Source: an uncultured Flavobacteriales bacterium
GTDB lineage: Bacteria > Bacteroidota > Bacteroidia > Flavobacteriales_D > Sanyastnellaceae
Assembly (NCBI GenBank): GCA_938082505.1
Contig: CALLLH010000016.1
Coordinates: 1 to 64,000, forward strand
Length of the DNA stretch: 64,000 nucleotides
Reading direction: 5' to 3'
Positions 43,133 through 52,900 of this stretch are shown here, piece by piece. How positions within the stretch are numbered: position 1 is the stretch's first letter; the number at the start of each line of letters is the position of its first letter. Below the pieces are notes generated by a model, which saw only the letters and a program-made list of their open reading frames with translations, was not told the origin of the DNA and ran no database searches. The position numbers and the translations under genes are program-made.

Positions 43133-44092
43133 ATGATGGTCATTCAATACCGATGGAAGTCCATGTACCTGGTGCTTTGCCTTTGTCTCGCGGGTGGGGC
43201 CAGTGGACAGGTGTTCAATTACGAACCCTACGATGACAGTGACCTGCTTGGTGAATTCGAGCGTCCAAAACAGCTCCATTTCGGCATGAACATCAACGTG
43301 GGCAGGGCAGGTGGAGCGTCGAGCGTCTTCTACAATGGCACCGGGTCAAGCGATCTCGGCGACGTATTCCGGGAACTGTTGAGCATTCCTGAACGCCTGG
43401 ATTGGAACAGCCTGGCAGGGGGGACGGCCAATACCGTTCGGAACCAGATCGCGCAATCCCTCGGCATTGCCAATGCTGGAGGCATGTCCGTGGCGACCTA
43501 TCCGATCGACCAGCGTTATGACGTCGGATTCGGCTTTGGCTTGCGGGTCATGCAGCGCTTCAACCTCGAGAATGCGGTTGTGTGCGATGTGGACATCTGG
43601 CGGTTGAAGTCACGGGGGGCCTGGCAGTTGAATACCGGGGAATTGCCCGATCAGGGACAAGGCAGCACGGACCTGAGGGACTTCGGGATATTCGGGGCCG
43701 AGGATCGGATGGGCTTGTCGCTTGGTTACAGGACCGCAAGTCCAATCGACCGCAGTACCAGCTGGATTTTCGAGCTCGGTGGAACCATGATGGCTTCCCG
43801 GATCCGCGATCATTACATCGAAGTGTCCGGCCAGACATACGACCTCATCGTTCCGAGGGGCGGTCAGGTTGGGGTGGGGGCCATTCAGGACCTGACATGG
43901 GGTGTGGGGTATGGCGGCTACGTCCGGATCGGGGCCGAGGCCTACATGGATGCCGGCGCTGGATTGGAATTGAGCTATCGGCTCGGGTATGATTCCGTGG
44001 TATTGGGGCTGTCCGATTTCCGTGTTTTCAATCACACGCTCCAACTCACATGGCTCTTTCCGCCACCCCAAGTGTCGAGTGCGAGTTTCTGA
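43133..44092 (+). CDS. Outer-membrane beta-barrel-type protein, function unknown
   Basis: 319 residues; N-terminal hydrophobic signal ending ASGQ. The body alternates polar and aromatic residues in strands (DVGFGFGLRVMQRFNLENAVVCDVDIWRL, MGLSLGYRTA, WIFELGGTMMA, AGAGLELSYRLGY) and closes on an aromatic strand (HTLQLTWLF), as expected for an outer-membrane barrel of about ten strands. No named family was recognised. It is 44 bases upstream of the Hpt gene in the same direction, so it may be part of the same signalling unit, for example as a stress-responsive surface protein, or simply a neighbour. Confidence 0.7.
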   Translation: MMVIQYRWKSMYLVLCLCLAGGASGQVFNYEPYDDSDLLGEFERPKQLHFGMNINVGRAGGASSVFYNGTGSSDLGDVFRELLSIPERLDWNSLAGGTANTVRNQIAQSLGIANAGGMSVATYPIDQRYDVGFGFGLRVMQRFNLENAVVCDVDIWRLKSRGAWQLNTGELPDQGQGSTDLRDFGIFGAEDRMGLSLGYRTASPIDRSTSWIFELGGTMMASRIRDHYIEVSGQTYDLIVPRGGQVGVGAIQDLTWGVGYGGYVRIGAEAYMDAGAGLELSYRLGYDSVVLGLSDFRVFNHTLQLTWLFPPPQVSSASF

Positions 44093-44136
44093 ATCGGGAA
44101 AACGCATTGGTTAAGGTATCTTGCCCCTGATTCGCC

Positions 44137-44454
44137 ATGGAGATCATCGAACGATTGTCTGCCGGGGACCCGGAGAAGAAGAAATACTACATCCGGTTGT
44201 TTCTCGACACCCTTGAACCGGAGCTGGCCAACCTGAAGACGGCCGACATCAGTGTAGATCAAGAGCCCATCAGGGCCATCCTGCACAAGCTGAAAAGCCA
44301 AGTGCAGACCATAGGAGCGAGGGAGGCTCATGCCATGATGGCTGAGCAGGAGCACCACATCAAAGGTGGTGGCCGCATCGACCAAGCGCAATTGGATGAA
44401 ACCTGTCGTCAGCTTTCGGACCTGATTGGCGACCTGCAAGAATTACTGAAATGA
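44137..44454 (+). CDS. Stand-alone histidine phosphotransfer (Hpt) protein
   Basis: 105 residues, an all-helical Hpt module. The phosphorylated His is H50 in AILHKLKSQVQTIG, matching the HxLKS(s) motif. Helices before and after (about 14-34, 62-80 and 88-105) would form the four-helix bundle. It passes phosphate from a hybrid kinase receiver to a terminal receiver. The gene overlaps the following receiver gene by four bases (ATGA). A hybrid kinase without its own Hpt lies convergently downstream, which makes this the natural middle step of one phosphorelay. Confidence 0.85.
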   Translation: MEIIERLSAGDPEKKKYYIRLFLDTLEPELANLKTADISVDQEPIRAILHKLKSQVQTIGAREAHAMMAEQEHHIKGGGRIDQAQLDETCRQLSDLIGDLQELLK

Positions 44455-44939
44455 GCAAGCACCTGAAAGTCGCCCTGGTCGACGATGACATCCCCAATAC
44501 AGAGGTTCTGAGGGACTTCTTGATTCGCAATGGATACAGCCACGTGGACAAATACCACGATGGAGAGAGTTTTCTGGAGTCTCTCGATCGTTTCGACGAG
44601 CGCGCCGTCGTCCTGGACTTTGATCTGAGCGGTGGTGGTGAACTCAATGGACTTGAAGTTCTTGAGGCGATCAAGGAACGCAGTCCGAACATGCACGTCG
44701 TGTTCTTCAGCGGCCAGGACAGCCTCGAGGTGGCCGTCGAGTCATTGAAGAACGGAGCGGATGACTACATCGTGAAGTCGAATGCCGCATTTGCATTGGT
44801 CAAGACTTCACTGGACAAGGTGTACGACATCCAGGTCCTGAAGCTCAGTGAGCGTCGGAATCAGCGCATCAGCTGGATCATGGCGATCGGATGGATGGCC
44901 ACGATAGCAGGGGTTGCCCTGTATTTCGCCGGCAAATAA
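44451..44939 (+). CDS. Response-regulator receiver with C-terminal membrane anchor
   Basis: 162 residues. A complete receiver domain fills residues 5-125: acidic pair DDD (11-13), phosphoacceptor D56 in VVLDFDLSG, Ser in FFSGQD (about 87), and K109 in YIVK. After a short helix (DIQVLKLSERRNQR), residues about 139-161 form one hydrophobic helix (ISWIMAIGWMATIAGVALYF), so the receiver hangs on the inner face of the membrane. No DNA-binding or enzyme output is present. The output may be protein-protein contact at the membrane, for example with the motility or secretion machinery. It is translationally coupled to the Hpt gene. Confidence 0.87.
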   Translation: MSKHLKVALVDDDIPNTEVLRDFLIRNGYSHVDKYHDGESFLESLDRFDERAVVLDFDLSGGGELNGLEVLEAIKERSPNMHVVFFSGQDSLEVAVESLKNGADDYIVKSNAAFALVKTSLDKVYDIQVLKLSERRNQRISWIMAIGWMATIAGVALYFAGK

Positions 44940-44973
44940 ATTCCGGGCTTTTCGGCCCTGAAGCAAAGAAACC

Positions 44974-45012
44974 AGCGGGCCCGCCCTCACTTCCGTGAGA
45001 GGTGGGCCCGCT
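44974..45012 (-). terminator. Long hairpin at the end of the hybrid kinase gene
   Basis: A 12-bp arm (44974-44985 with 45001-45012, one G-T pair) continues into CTCAC/GTGAG with one bulged base and a TTCC loop. On the minus strand it overlaps the last codons of the kinase gene and is followed by GGTTTCTTTGC. It may also slow convergent transcription of the receiver gene. Confidence 0.6.
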
Positions 45013-48000
45013 GTATTTCACCCAGCAATTGCTCCACCCGGAAGGGCTTGGGTACGAATCCATTCATGCCCTTCTTGAGGTAATGGTCCGTCTCCTCCTT
45101 GAGGACACTGGCCGTCATCGCAATGATGGTGATGTCGGCTTTTTCTGGATCGGCCAGTTTGCGGATGGCGGCTGTGGCTTCGAGGCCGGTCATTTCAGGC
45201 ATGGCGATGTCCATCAGCACGAGGTCCCAATCGCCATCACGCACCGACTCGAACGCCACCTTGCCATTTTCGGCTTTTCCGATGGTGACGTCAGGGATTT
45301 CCGATCGCAGGGTGTCTTCCGCCACAATGACATTGAAGGGGTTGTCCTCGGCAATGAGGATGCGCAATGGAGGAATGGTCGGCTTTTCCTTGACCATTTT
45401 CTTTTGCGCCTTCCGCAACCGCCGGATTTCACTGATGAGTTGCTCCACCTGGAATGGCTTGGGGACGAATCCATCCATTCCATGGCGGATGTAGCTGTCC
45501 GTTTCCTCCCGCAGCACGCTGGCGGTCATTGCGATGATCAGGGTTTCGGCGCGTTGGTCCGGTAGCTTGCGTATGGCGGCCGTGGCTTCGAGACCGCTCA
45601 TTTCCGGCATGTGGACATCCATGAGCACGAGATCCCATGCTTCGTCGCGGACCTTTTCGAAGGCAATCCGACCGTTTTCGGCCTTGCCGATGGTCAAATC
45701 CTCCAATTCCGAGCTCAAGGTGTCCTCGGTGACGATGACGTTGAAAGGGTTGTCCTCGGCGATGAGGATCCGCAACGGACCAATCTCGGTGTCGTCCGTG
45801 ACCTCCTCCGCATCTGCGATTTCCCCTTCCGACACCAGCGCAGGCAAGGCGAAAGCAAAGGTGGAGCCCACACCATCGACACTCTCCACCCAGATGACCC
45901 CGCCCTGCAGCTCGACGATCTGTTTGGAAATGCTGAGGCCGAGACCTGTACCACCGAATTTGCGCGTCTTCAACTGGTCCCCCTGATTGAAGCTCTCAAA
46001 AATCTTCTCGAGTTTGTCGGCAGGAATACCGATGCCCGTGTCGGTAACGCGCACCACGAACCAGTGGTCGAAACTCTTGGGCGGAGCGGGACACCATTCC
46101 GGAAGGGGGGGCAATGGCGCCATAGCGGCGTTCATGGTGACGCCTCCGTTCAAAGTGAATTTGATGGCATTGCCGATCAGATTGATGAGGACCTGATTCA
46201 AACGGCTTGCATCTCCCATCAGATGGCTGGGCAGGCTGGCGTCGGCTTCCACCTTGAATTCGAGTCCTTTCTGCTCGGCAGGAATGCGCATTACGTTTTC
46301 GGCGACTTCCAGGGCATCATTGACGGAGAAAGGCTCCAGGGCGATTTCCAGCTTGCCGGCCTCGAGCTTGGAGAAGTCCAGGATGTCATTGACGATGTCA
46401 ATCAGGTTGGAGGACGCCGTAACGATGTTGCGGAGATATTTGCGCGCTCCTTCGGCCATCTCCTCCTTGGTCGCGAGGTTGGACATGCCCACGATGGCAT
46501 TGAGCGGCGTGCGGATTTCGTGGGACATATTGGAGAGGAAAACCGCCTTGTGGTTCAGGGCGATTTCCAATTCGGCGTTGGCCCGGATGAGCTCCCGCTG
46601 ACGGTCTTGAAGTTGCTTGCCTTGGATCGAAATGAGCTGGCTCTGTCTCCGGGTGAACCGATAGCGAGAGGTGATGAAGATGGCGAAAGCGATCAGCAGC
46701 AATACGATGACCACGAGGAGGGTGCGTTGGTCATCGCGCTGTTTGTCCAGCATCCGTTGCCTCTCCTGGGCCCTGAGACTCTCATATTCGTACAGCTCCA
46801 TACCCAGTTCTGCGCGGCCCTTGTCGGCAATCGATTCGTACGCATTCATGGCGCTGTCACGGCGTTCAAATGTGTTGAATGCCGATTTGTATTCCTCGAG
46901 GGCAAAAAGGGCGCTGCCCAAACAGTCCCAGCAGTCCGTCAGGCGGGTCGCCCTGAAATAGTCATTGAACCTTGGACTCCTGATGACATCCTTGGCGAGG
47001 GAGTCACACAATTCGGCTGCCCTGGTTGCCTCACCCAGTGAGATCAGTACTTTCCCCAGTTTGGTCAACAGGTAGACCTCCCGGTTGTTGTTGTTTTCAC
47101 TGTCAAGCTCGAGTCCCTTGAGGAGAAGGTCCCGCGCATCCTCGAATCGCCCCTGGTCCGCGGCGATCTGGCCCAGGTATTCATAACAGGTCACTTTGGG
47201 TCCCAAGCCGATGGCCATGCCGAGGGCGACTTCATATTCCTGCTTTGCCTCGTCCAGCCGGCGTCCACCGCGCAGCAGGTTGGCGATGCTGACAGTCGCC
47301 CGACCCTCCTTGCGTCGATCTCCCAGTCGCCTGAAAATTTCCCGGGCATCCAGCATATAGCTGAGGGCCGTGTCCTTGGTCCCGGCATCGTCATCATACT
47401 GCAAGGCGATGTTGTACCTCGCTTGGGCCAGCGCCTCCTCGGAGTTGCTGTACTGCATGATGAAGGTGTAATGGTTCAGTGCGCTGGGCTGGTCCTTGAG
47501 TTTGGAGTAGACATAGCCCAGAGCGTCATGTCCCTTGACCTGCAATGCCACATCTCCCATGGACTCTGCGATGTCCAAGGCAGCCTGGAATTCATACAAG
47601 GCTTGCTTGTATCGGCGGGGCGAGGCGTCCCTGTGCGTCCTGCCCAGTTCGAGCCGAAGGTTGAACCCGTCCAAGTTCTGCGTCTCTTCCAGCAGATCCT
47701 GCGCTGCTGTCAGGGCCTCCATGGCTTCGTCATTCTTGCCGTCCATGCGCAAGCACCCTCCCAAAACGGTAGAAATGCGCACGAAGGCAGTTTCATTCTT
47801 TGCGAAAGGCAACAAGGCTGCAGCCAACTCCGCCAATTCCTCAGGATCGTCATTGTGGTCGGTCCACAGGGCGAGCAGTGCGTCGGTTCGATCGTTGAGC
47901 GGCGCATCGGCAGCGCCCACGATGGCGCGCAATTCCGTTGGGGTGACCTGGGCCAACGGGGCTGCCATCAGGGCGACGAGGCCAGCAAGAATGCAGGTGA

Positions 48001-48019
48001 AGCGAATGAAACCTACCAT
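44987..48019 (-). CDS. Hybrid histidine kinase with TPR sensor and two receiver domains
   Basis: 1010 residues from the ATG at 48019. Signal peptide ending PLAQ; periplasmic TPR repeats (about 30-420), the sensor; one membrane helix (about 433-452); a coiled-coil linker; HisKA domain with the phosphorylated H500 in SNMSHEIRTPLN; HATPase (about 560-750) with N-box LIGNAIKF, DTGIGIPADKLEKIFESF and GGTGLGLSI; then two receivers with D801 and D937. The receivers are close copies that share RILIAEDNPFNVIV and IIAMTASVL, so a duplication is evident. There is no Hpt domain; the free Hpt gene just downstream in the opposite direction could supply it. An apparent upstream extension runs through the tRNA gene and is not coding. 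Confidence 0.93.
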   Translation of the reverse strand: MVGFIRFTCILAGLVALMAAPLAQVTPTELRAIVGAADAPLNDRTDALLALWTDHNDDPEELAELAAALLPFAKNETAFVRISTVLGGCLRMDGKNDEAMEALTAAQDLLEETQNLDGFNLRLELGRTHRDASPRRYKQALYEFQAALDIAESMGDVALQVKGHDALGYVYSKLKDQPSALNHYTFIMQYSNSEEALAQARYNIALQYDDDAGTKDTALSYMLDAREIFRRLGDRRKEGRATVSIANLLRGGRRLDEAKQEYEVALGMAIGLGPKVTCYEYLGQIAADQGRFEDARDLLLKGLELDSENNNNREVYLLTKLGKVLISLGEATRAAELCDSLAKDVIRSPRFNDYFRATRLTDCWDCLGSALFALEEYKSAFNTFERRDSAMNAYESIADKGRAELGMELYEYESLRAQERQRMLDKQRDDQRTLLVVIVLLLIAFAIFITSRYRFTRRQSQLISIQGKQLQDRQRELIRANAELEIALNHKAVFLSNMSHEIRTPLNAIVGMSNLATKEEMAEGARKYLRNIVTASSNLIDIVNDILDFSKLEAGKLEIALEPFSVNDALEVAENVMRIPAEQKGLEFKVEADASLPSHLMGDASRLNQVLINLIGNAIKFTLNGGVTMNAAMAPLPPLPEWCPAPPKSFDHWFVVRVTDTGIGIPADKLEKIFESFNQGDQLKTRKFGGTGLGLSISKQIVELQGGVIWVESVDGVGSTFAFALPALVSEGEIADAEEVTDDTEIGPLRILIAEDNPFNVIVTEDTLSSELEDLTIGKAENGRIAFEKVRDEAWDLVLMDVHMPEMSGLEATAAIRKLPDQRAETLIIAMTASVLREETDSYIRHGMDGFVPKPFQVEQLISEIRRLRKAQKKMVKEKPTIPPLRILIAEDNPFNVIVAEDTLRSEIPDVTIGKAENGKVAFESVRDGDWDLVLMDIAMPEMTGLEATAAIRKLADPEKADITIIAMTASVLKEETDHYLKKGMNGFVPKPFRVEQLLGEIQRAHLSRK

Positions 48020-48121
48020 GGGTACGGCCCTAAAATACGGCACCGGCTTTCGCGGTGACCTTGAAGGGTTGTTGGGGTCGAAAATTGCTCTACATTTGCG
48101 CTCCCTTTCGGGGGAAAAGCT

Positions 48122-48198
48122 GACTCTGTAGCTCAACTGGATAGAGCACCTCACTACGGATGAGGAGGTTGAGGGTTCGAATCCTTCCAGGGTCGCCA
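48122..48198 (+). tRNA. tRNA-Arg (anticodon ACG)
   Basis: A 77-base cloverleaf: acceptor arm GACTCTG with CAGGGTC, D arm GCTC/GAGC, anticodon stem CCTCA/TGAGG with loop CTACGGA (anticodon ACG, read as ICG), T arm with GGTTCGAAT. Discriminator G and CCA are encoded. This tRNA reads CGU, CGC and CGA codons. It is divergent from the hybrid kinase and followed by its own terminator. Confidence 0.97.
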
Positions 48199-48207
48199 CA
48201 GCTTACA

Positions 48208-48250
48208 GAAAGCCTCCACTGCAATGTCGCGGTGGGGGCTTTCGCTTTTT
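48208..48250 (+). terminator. Terminator of tRNA-Arg
   Basis: 15-bp stem with two G-T pairs (48208-48222 with 48229-48243), loop AATGTC, then CGCTTTTT. It begins 10 bases after the CCA end. Confidence 0.9.
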
Positions 48251-48281
48251 GGACAGGGGGGAAGCATCGCCGAACCCGGGT

Positions 48282-48288
48282 TAAATTG
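48282..48288 (+). promoter_or_regulatory. TAAATTG box before acs
   Basis: TAAATTG, 4 bases before the ATG at 48293; its AT-richness contrasts with the GC-rich gene that follows. Confidence 0.45.
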
Positions 48289-48292
48289 ACCC

Positions 48293-50215
<1,923 letters not shown>

Positions 50216-50217
50216 AT

Positions 50218-50225
50218 TATCTTTC
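50218..50225 (+). promoter_or_regulatory. TATCTTTC box before the aminopeptidase gene
   Basis: TATCTTTC, 4 bases before the ATG at 50230, touching the acs stop codon. It supports that start over longer open frames that overlap acs. Confidence 0.4.
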
Positions 50226-50229
50226 GGGA

Positions 50230-51351
50230 ATGCGATTCCACCACCTCTTCATACTGGCCGCAGTGCCCGCGTTCTTGCTCGCCGCCTGCGGCAACGATGA
50301 GTGCTGCTCGGCCCCCGGCCATGACCACGCCACCCACGAGGGCCATGACCACGGGGATGTGGCGTCCGACGACGATTACCACGCCACTGGAAACTGCGCG
50401 ATGGAATTCACCGCCGCCGACAGCGCCCGGCGCGAGGCCAAGTACGCCGAGCCCGGTGTGAGGATGGTGGAGCTGTCCAACGGTTACCGCGTCTTCACCC
50501 AGACGGTAGGGGAGAACCCGGATGTCAAGATCCTGACGCTCCACGGAGGCCCGGCTTGTACCCACGAATACATGACGGCCATCTCGAACGTATTGCCGGA
50601 AGGGCAGGGCTACGAGGTCATCCTGTACGATCAGCTCGGCAGCTTCTACAGCGACCAACCAGCCGAGGACATCTGGACCATTGACCGTTGGTGCGAAGAA
50701 GTAGAGGAGGTGCGCCTGGCCCTCGGCCTGGACGCTTCGAACTTTTATCTGCTGGGCAACAGCTGGGGCGGCATCCTCGGCATGGAGTACGCGTTGCGAT
50801 ACCAGGACAACCTCAACGGACTCATCGTGTGCAACATGGTCACGAGCATTCCGGAATACGCCGCCTACAACGAGGAGGTCCTGCGTCCGCAGATGGACCC
50901 TGAGGTGCTGGCCAAGTTGGTCGCCTACGAGGAGGCAGGGGACATCCAGAATGAGGAGTTTCTGCAGCTGGTCCAGGACCACTTTTACGCCAAGCACATC
51001 TGCCGCTTGGAGGAGTGGCCAGAGGACATCACGGGCTCCTTCGAGCGGCTCAACTACAAGCTGTACGACCTGATGCAGGGCCCGAGCGAGTTCCGCGTGG
51101 GCGGGCGCCTCATCGACTGGGACATCACGGCCCGCCTGGGCGAGATCACCGTGCCGACCCTCATGGTGGGTGCCGAGCACGACACGATGGATCCCGACAA
51201 GATGACCCAGCAGGCCAACCTTGTGGCCAACGGCCGTTCGCTCCACTGCTACAACGGTTCCCACCTGTGCATGTGGGACGATCAGGAGGCCTTCATGGGC
51301 GGCGTCGCGAACTTCATCGAGGACGTCGAGGCCGGCCGCCCATTGCGCTGA
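50230..51351 (+). CDS. Proline iminopeptidase-type (S33) lipoprotein with His-rich N-terminus
   Basis: 373 residues. The lipobox LLAAC (Cys20) makes it a membrane lipoprotein; then comes a stretch of about 30 residues with HDHATHEGHDHGD, which could bind copper or zinc. The alpha/beta hydrolase has LHGGP (the HGGP oxyanion motif of proline iminopeptidases), YDQLGS, the nucleophile elbow GNSWGG (S178), an EHD segment with the catalytic Asp, and GSHLCMWDD with the catalytic His. It releases N-terminal proline (or other residues) from peptides. Composition is GC-rich like acs. Lipidation is not usual for cytoplasmic proline iminopeptidases, so it may act outside on peptides made by other exported proteases. 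Confidence 0.88.
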   Translation: MRFHHLFILAAVPAFLLAACGNDECCSAPGHDHATHEGHDHGDVASDDDYHATGNCAMEFTAADSARREAKYAEPGVRMVELSNGYRVFTQTVGENPDVKILTLHGGPACTHEYMTAISNVLPEGQGYEVILYDQLGSFYSDQPAEDIWTIDRWCEEVEEVRLALGLDASNFYLLGNSWGGILGMEYALRYQDNLNGLIVCNMVTSIPEYAAYNEEVLRPQMDPEVLAKLVAYEEAGDIQNEEFLQLVQDHFYAKHICRLEEWPEDITGSFERLNYKLYDLMQGPSEFRVGGRLIDWDITARLGEITVPTLMVGAEHDTMDPDKMTQQANLVANGRSLHCYNGSHLCMWDDQEAFMGGVANFIEDVEAGRPLR

Positions 51352-52275
51352 TCACTCCGGGGAGCAGGGCGGATCGAGGAGGTCGAGGCCGTGCTTCCGG
51401 ATGATGTGCTCGATGCGGCCGTCGGCCCCTGTAGGATCGTAGATCCGATTGAGCCGGTAGCCCGAAAGGCGGCTGAACATCTTGATGGTTCTCCAGAAGG
51501 GCAAGCGGACCGCCTTCGCGTAATCGTCGGCGAAGTCGAGCATGCCCGGGTTCTGACGGTCCAGCAGATGAACGAGAAGGAAGCCTTCCTTCATGCCCAG
51601 CTCTCCTTCGAAAGCCGTGTCCTCAACCATCATCCTGTAACCGCGCCCATCGAGGCTGTCGGTGCTCATGTACCCGTTCTGTTCCTGCAGGGCGAGCATG
51701 CAGGCGTCATCCTGAATGAACAGCGTATCCGGTCCGTCCGCGTCTCCTCCAAAAGACACGCTGACATCATCCGACTCGGTGTCCGAAGGGGCAGGGGCTG
51801 GGTCCGGCTCATTCTTGCGCGCCTTCCGGTCTGCCTTGCGTTGCGCCTTGGATTCGGCGCGCCCCTCGCTGATTTCCTCCCTTTGGGCGAGCAACGTGTC
51901 TTGTGGCACGGCGTCGATGCCGTTCAGGAAGACTGGACGGAGGCTGTCGAGCATGACCGTGAGGATTTGAACTTGGGGCCAGACCTTCAGAACGAGGGCT
52001 TCCAGCTCCTGGTACTTGCTGCGGCTTTGGTCGTAATCCTTGATGTCCATGGACCGCCAATCGGGGCCGGATGCAGGCGCAATGACTTCCGCTGAACCGA
52101 GGAGATGGACATAGGGCCGAAAGGCCGCGGGCACCGCATTGGTATCCACCTCCTGGCCTTGCATGGCTCCGGAGAAGCCGATTCCCAGCAATAGGAAAAA
52201 GCATGCCCCTCGCGCAGCAGCCATGCCATGTCTGGACGGATTGGACGGATTGGACGAATGGAGCGACCCCAACAT
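51352..52275 (-). CDS. Secreted protein of unknown function
   Basis: 307 residues from the ATG at 52275; the hydrophobic signal begins at about residue 20 (GACFFLLLGIGFSGAMQGQ). An alternative start is 52224, which gives a shorter and tidier signal peptide; the TAACTTG box 4 bases before 52275 favours the longer form. The mature part has a conserved-looking block HLLGSAEVIAP-x-DWRSMDIKDYDQSRSKYQELEALVLKVWPQ that resembles DUF4294 only loosely, then a basic, Ala/Arg/Lys-rich linker of about 50 residues (coiled-coil-like), and a C-terminal block with WRTIKMFSRLSGYRLNRIYDPTGADGRIEHIIRKHGLDLL. Function is unknown. Confidence 0.6.
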   Translation of the reverse strand: MLGSLHSSNPSNPSRHGMAAARGACFFLLLGIGFSGAMQGQEVDTNAVPAAFRPYVHLLGSAEVIAPASGPDWRSMDIKDYDQSRSKYQELEALVLKVWPQVQILTVMLDSLRPVFLNGIDAVPQDTLLAQREEISEGRAESKAQRKADRKARKNEPDPAPAPSDTESDDVSVSFGGDADGPDTLFIQDDACMLALQEQNGYMSTDSLDGRGYRMMVEDTAFEGELGMKEGFLLVHLLDRQNPGMLDFADDYAKAVRLPFWRTIKMFSRLSGYRLNRIYDPTGADGRIEHIIRKHGLDLLDPPCSPE

Positions 52276-52279
52276 GCCG

Positions 52280-52291
52280 CAAGTTAATTTG
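52280..52291. promoter_or_regulatory. Overlapping divergent boxes CAAGTTAATTTG
   Basis: Minus-strand TAACTTG (52280-52286) and plus-strand TAATTTG (52285-52291) share two bases. The boxes are 4 and 5 bases from the divergent ATGs at 52275 and 52297, so two start codons are controlled from 21 intergenic bases. Confidence 0.5.
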
Positions 52292-52296
52292 CACCC

Positions 52297-52899
52297 ATGG
52301 ACCATTCATTTTCCGTGGGCGACCGCGTGCGCTTCCTGCACCAGACAGGGGAGGGCGTTGTCATGGCTTTGGAGGAAGGCGGGAAGTCGCTGATGGTCGA
52401 GGACGCTGATGGTTTTCCCATGCGTTTTGCGGCCAAGGACTGTCTGCCCATTCCGGACCTGGCAGCGGAGGCCAGGGCATATGCGTCCAAGGAGATCAGC
52501 AAGGGGGAATTGCTGGAACGCAATGTGGATGAAGCCGTGTTGAAAGCCTCACAGCGGGATTTCGATCTGAAATACCGGAACCCCGATGCCACGAACAAGC
52601 GCAAACGGGACGAGCACATGGAGGTGGACCTTCATTTCCATGCCCTGACCGGCGCGCGGGATTACGCCTCACCCCACGAGATGCTGACCCTTCAGATGGA
52701 GCATTTCGACCGGATGATGCGAAGGGCCGACGAGAAGCGGATTCCCCGGATCGTGTTCATCCACGGGGTCGGTCAAGGAAGGCTGAGACAGGAAATACGG
52801 GACGCATTGAACGCCTATTGGCCGGACTGCAGCTGCAAGGAAGGGGATCCAAGGAAATACGGCCACGGCGCCACCGAGGTGCGCTTCGGTCAGCGGTGA
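52297..52899 (+). CDS. Smr-domain protein with N-terminal SH3-like module
   Basis: 200 residues. The N-terminal 50 residues (FSVGDRVRFLHQTGEGVVMAL) are an SH3-like/KOW fold as in DUF2027 proteins. After a helical linker, the Smr domain (about 110-185) has DLHFHALTGA, ExLxxQMEHFDRMM and the RIVFIHGVGQGRLRQEIRDAL signature, followed by FGQR. Smr domains of this type are nucleases or nucleic-acid-binding modules (MutS2 C-terminus and SmrB act on stalled ribosome-bound mRNA). A role in RNA or DNA quality control is probable. The gene starts 21 bases from a divergent neighbour. Confidence 0.88.
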   Translation: MDHSFSVGDRVRFLHQTGEGVVMALEEGGKSLMVEDADGFPMRFAAKDCLPIPDLAAEARAYASKEISKGELLERNVDEAVLKASQRDFDLKYRNPDATNKRKRDEHMEVDLHFHALTGARDYASPHEMLTLQMEHFDRMMRRADEKRIPRIVFIHGVGQGRLRQEIRDALNAYWPDCSCKEGDPRKYGHGATEVRFGQR

Positions 52900-52900
52900 A

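Noticed and set aside
48020-48199. In-frame N-terminal extension of the hybrid kinase, including an ATLEGFEPST-like stretch
   Set aside because: It runs antisense through tRNA-Arg, and this peptide is a well-known artefact of translating the tRNA complement. The real start at 48019 gives a clean signal peptide.
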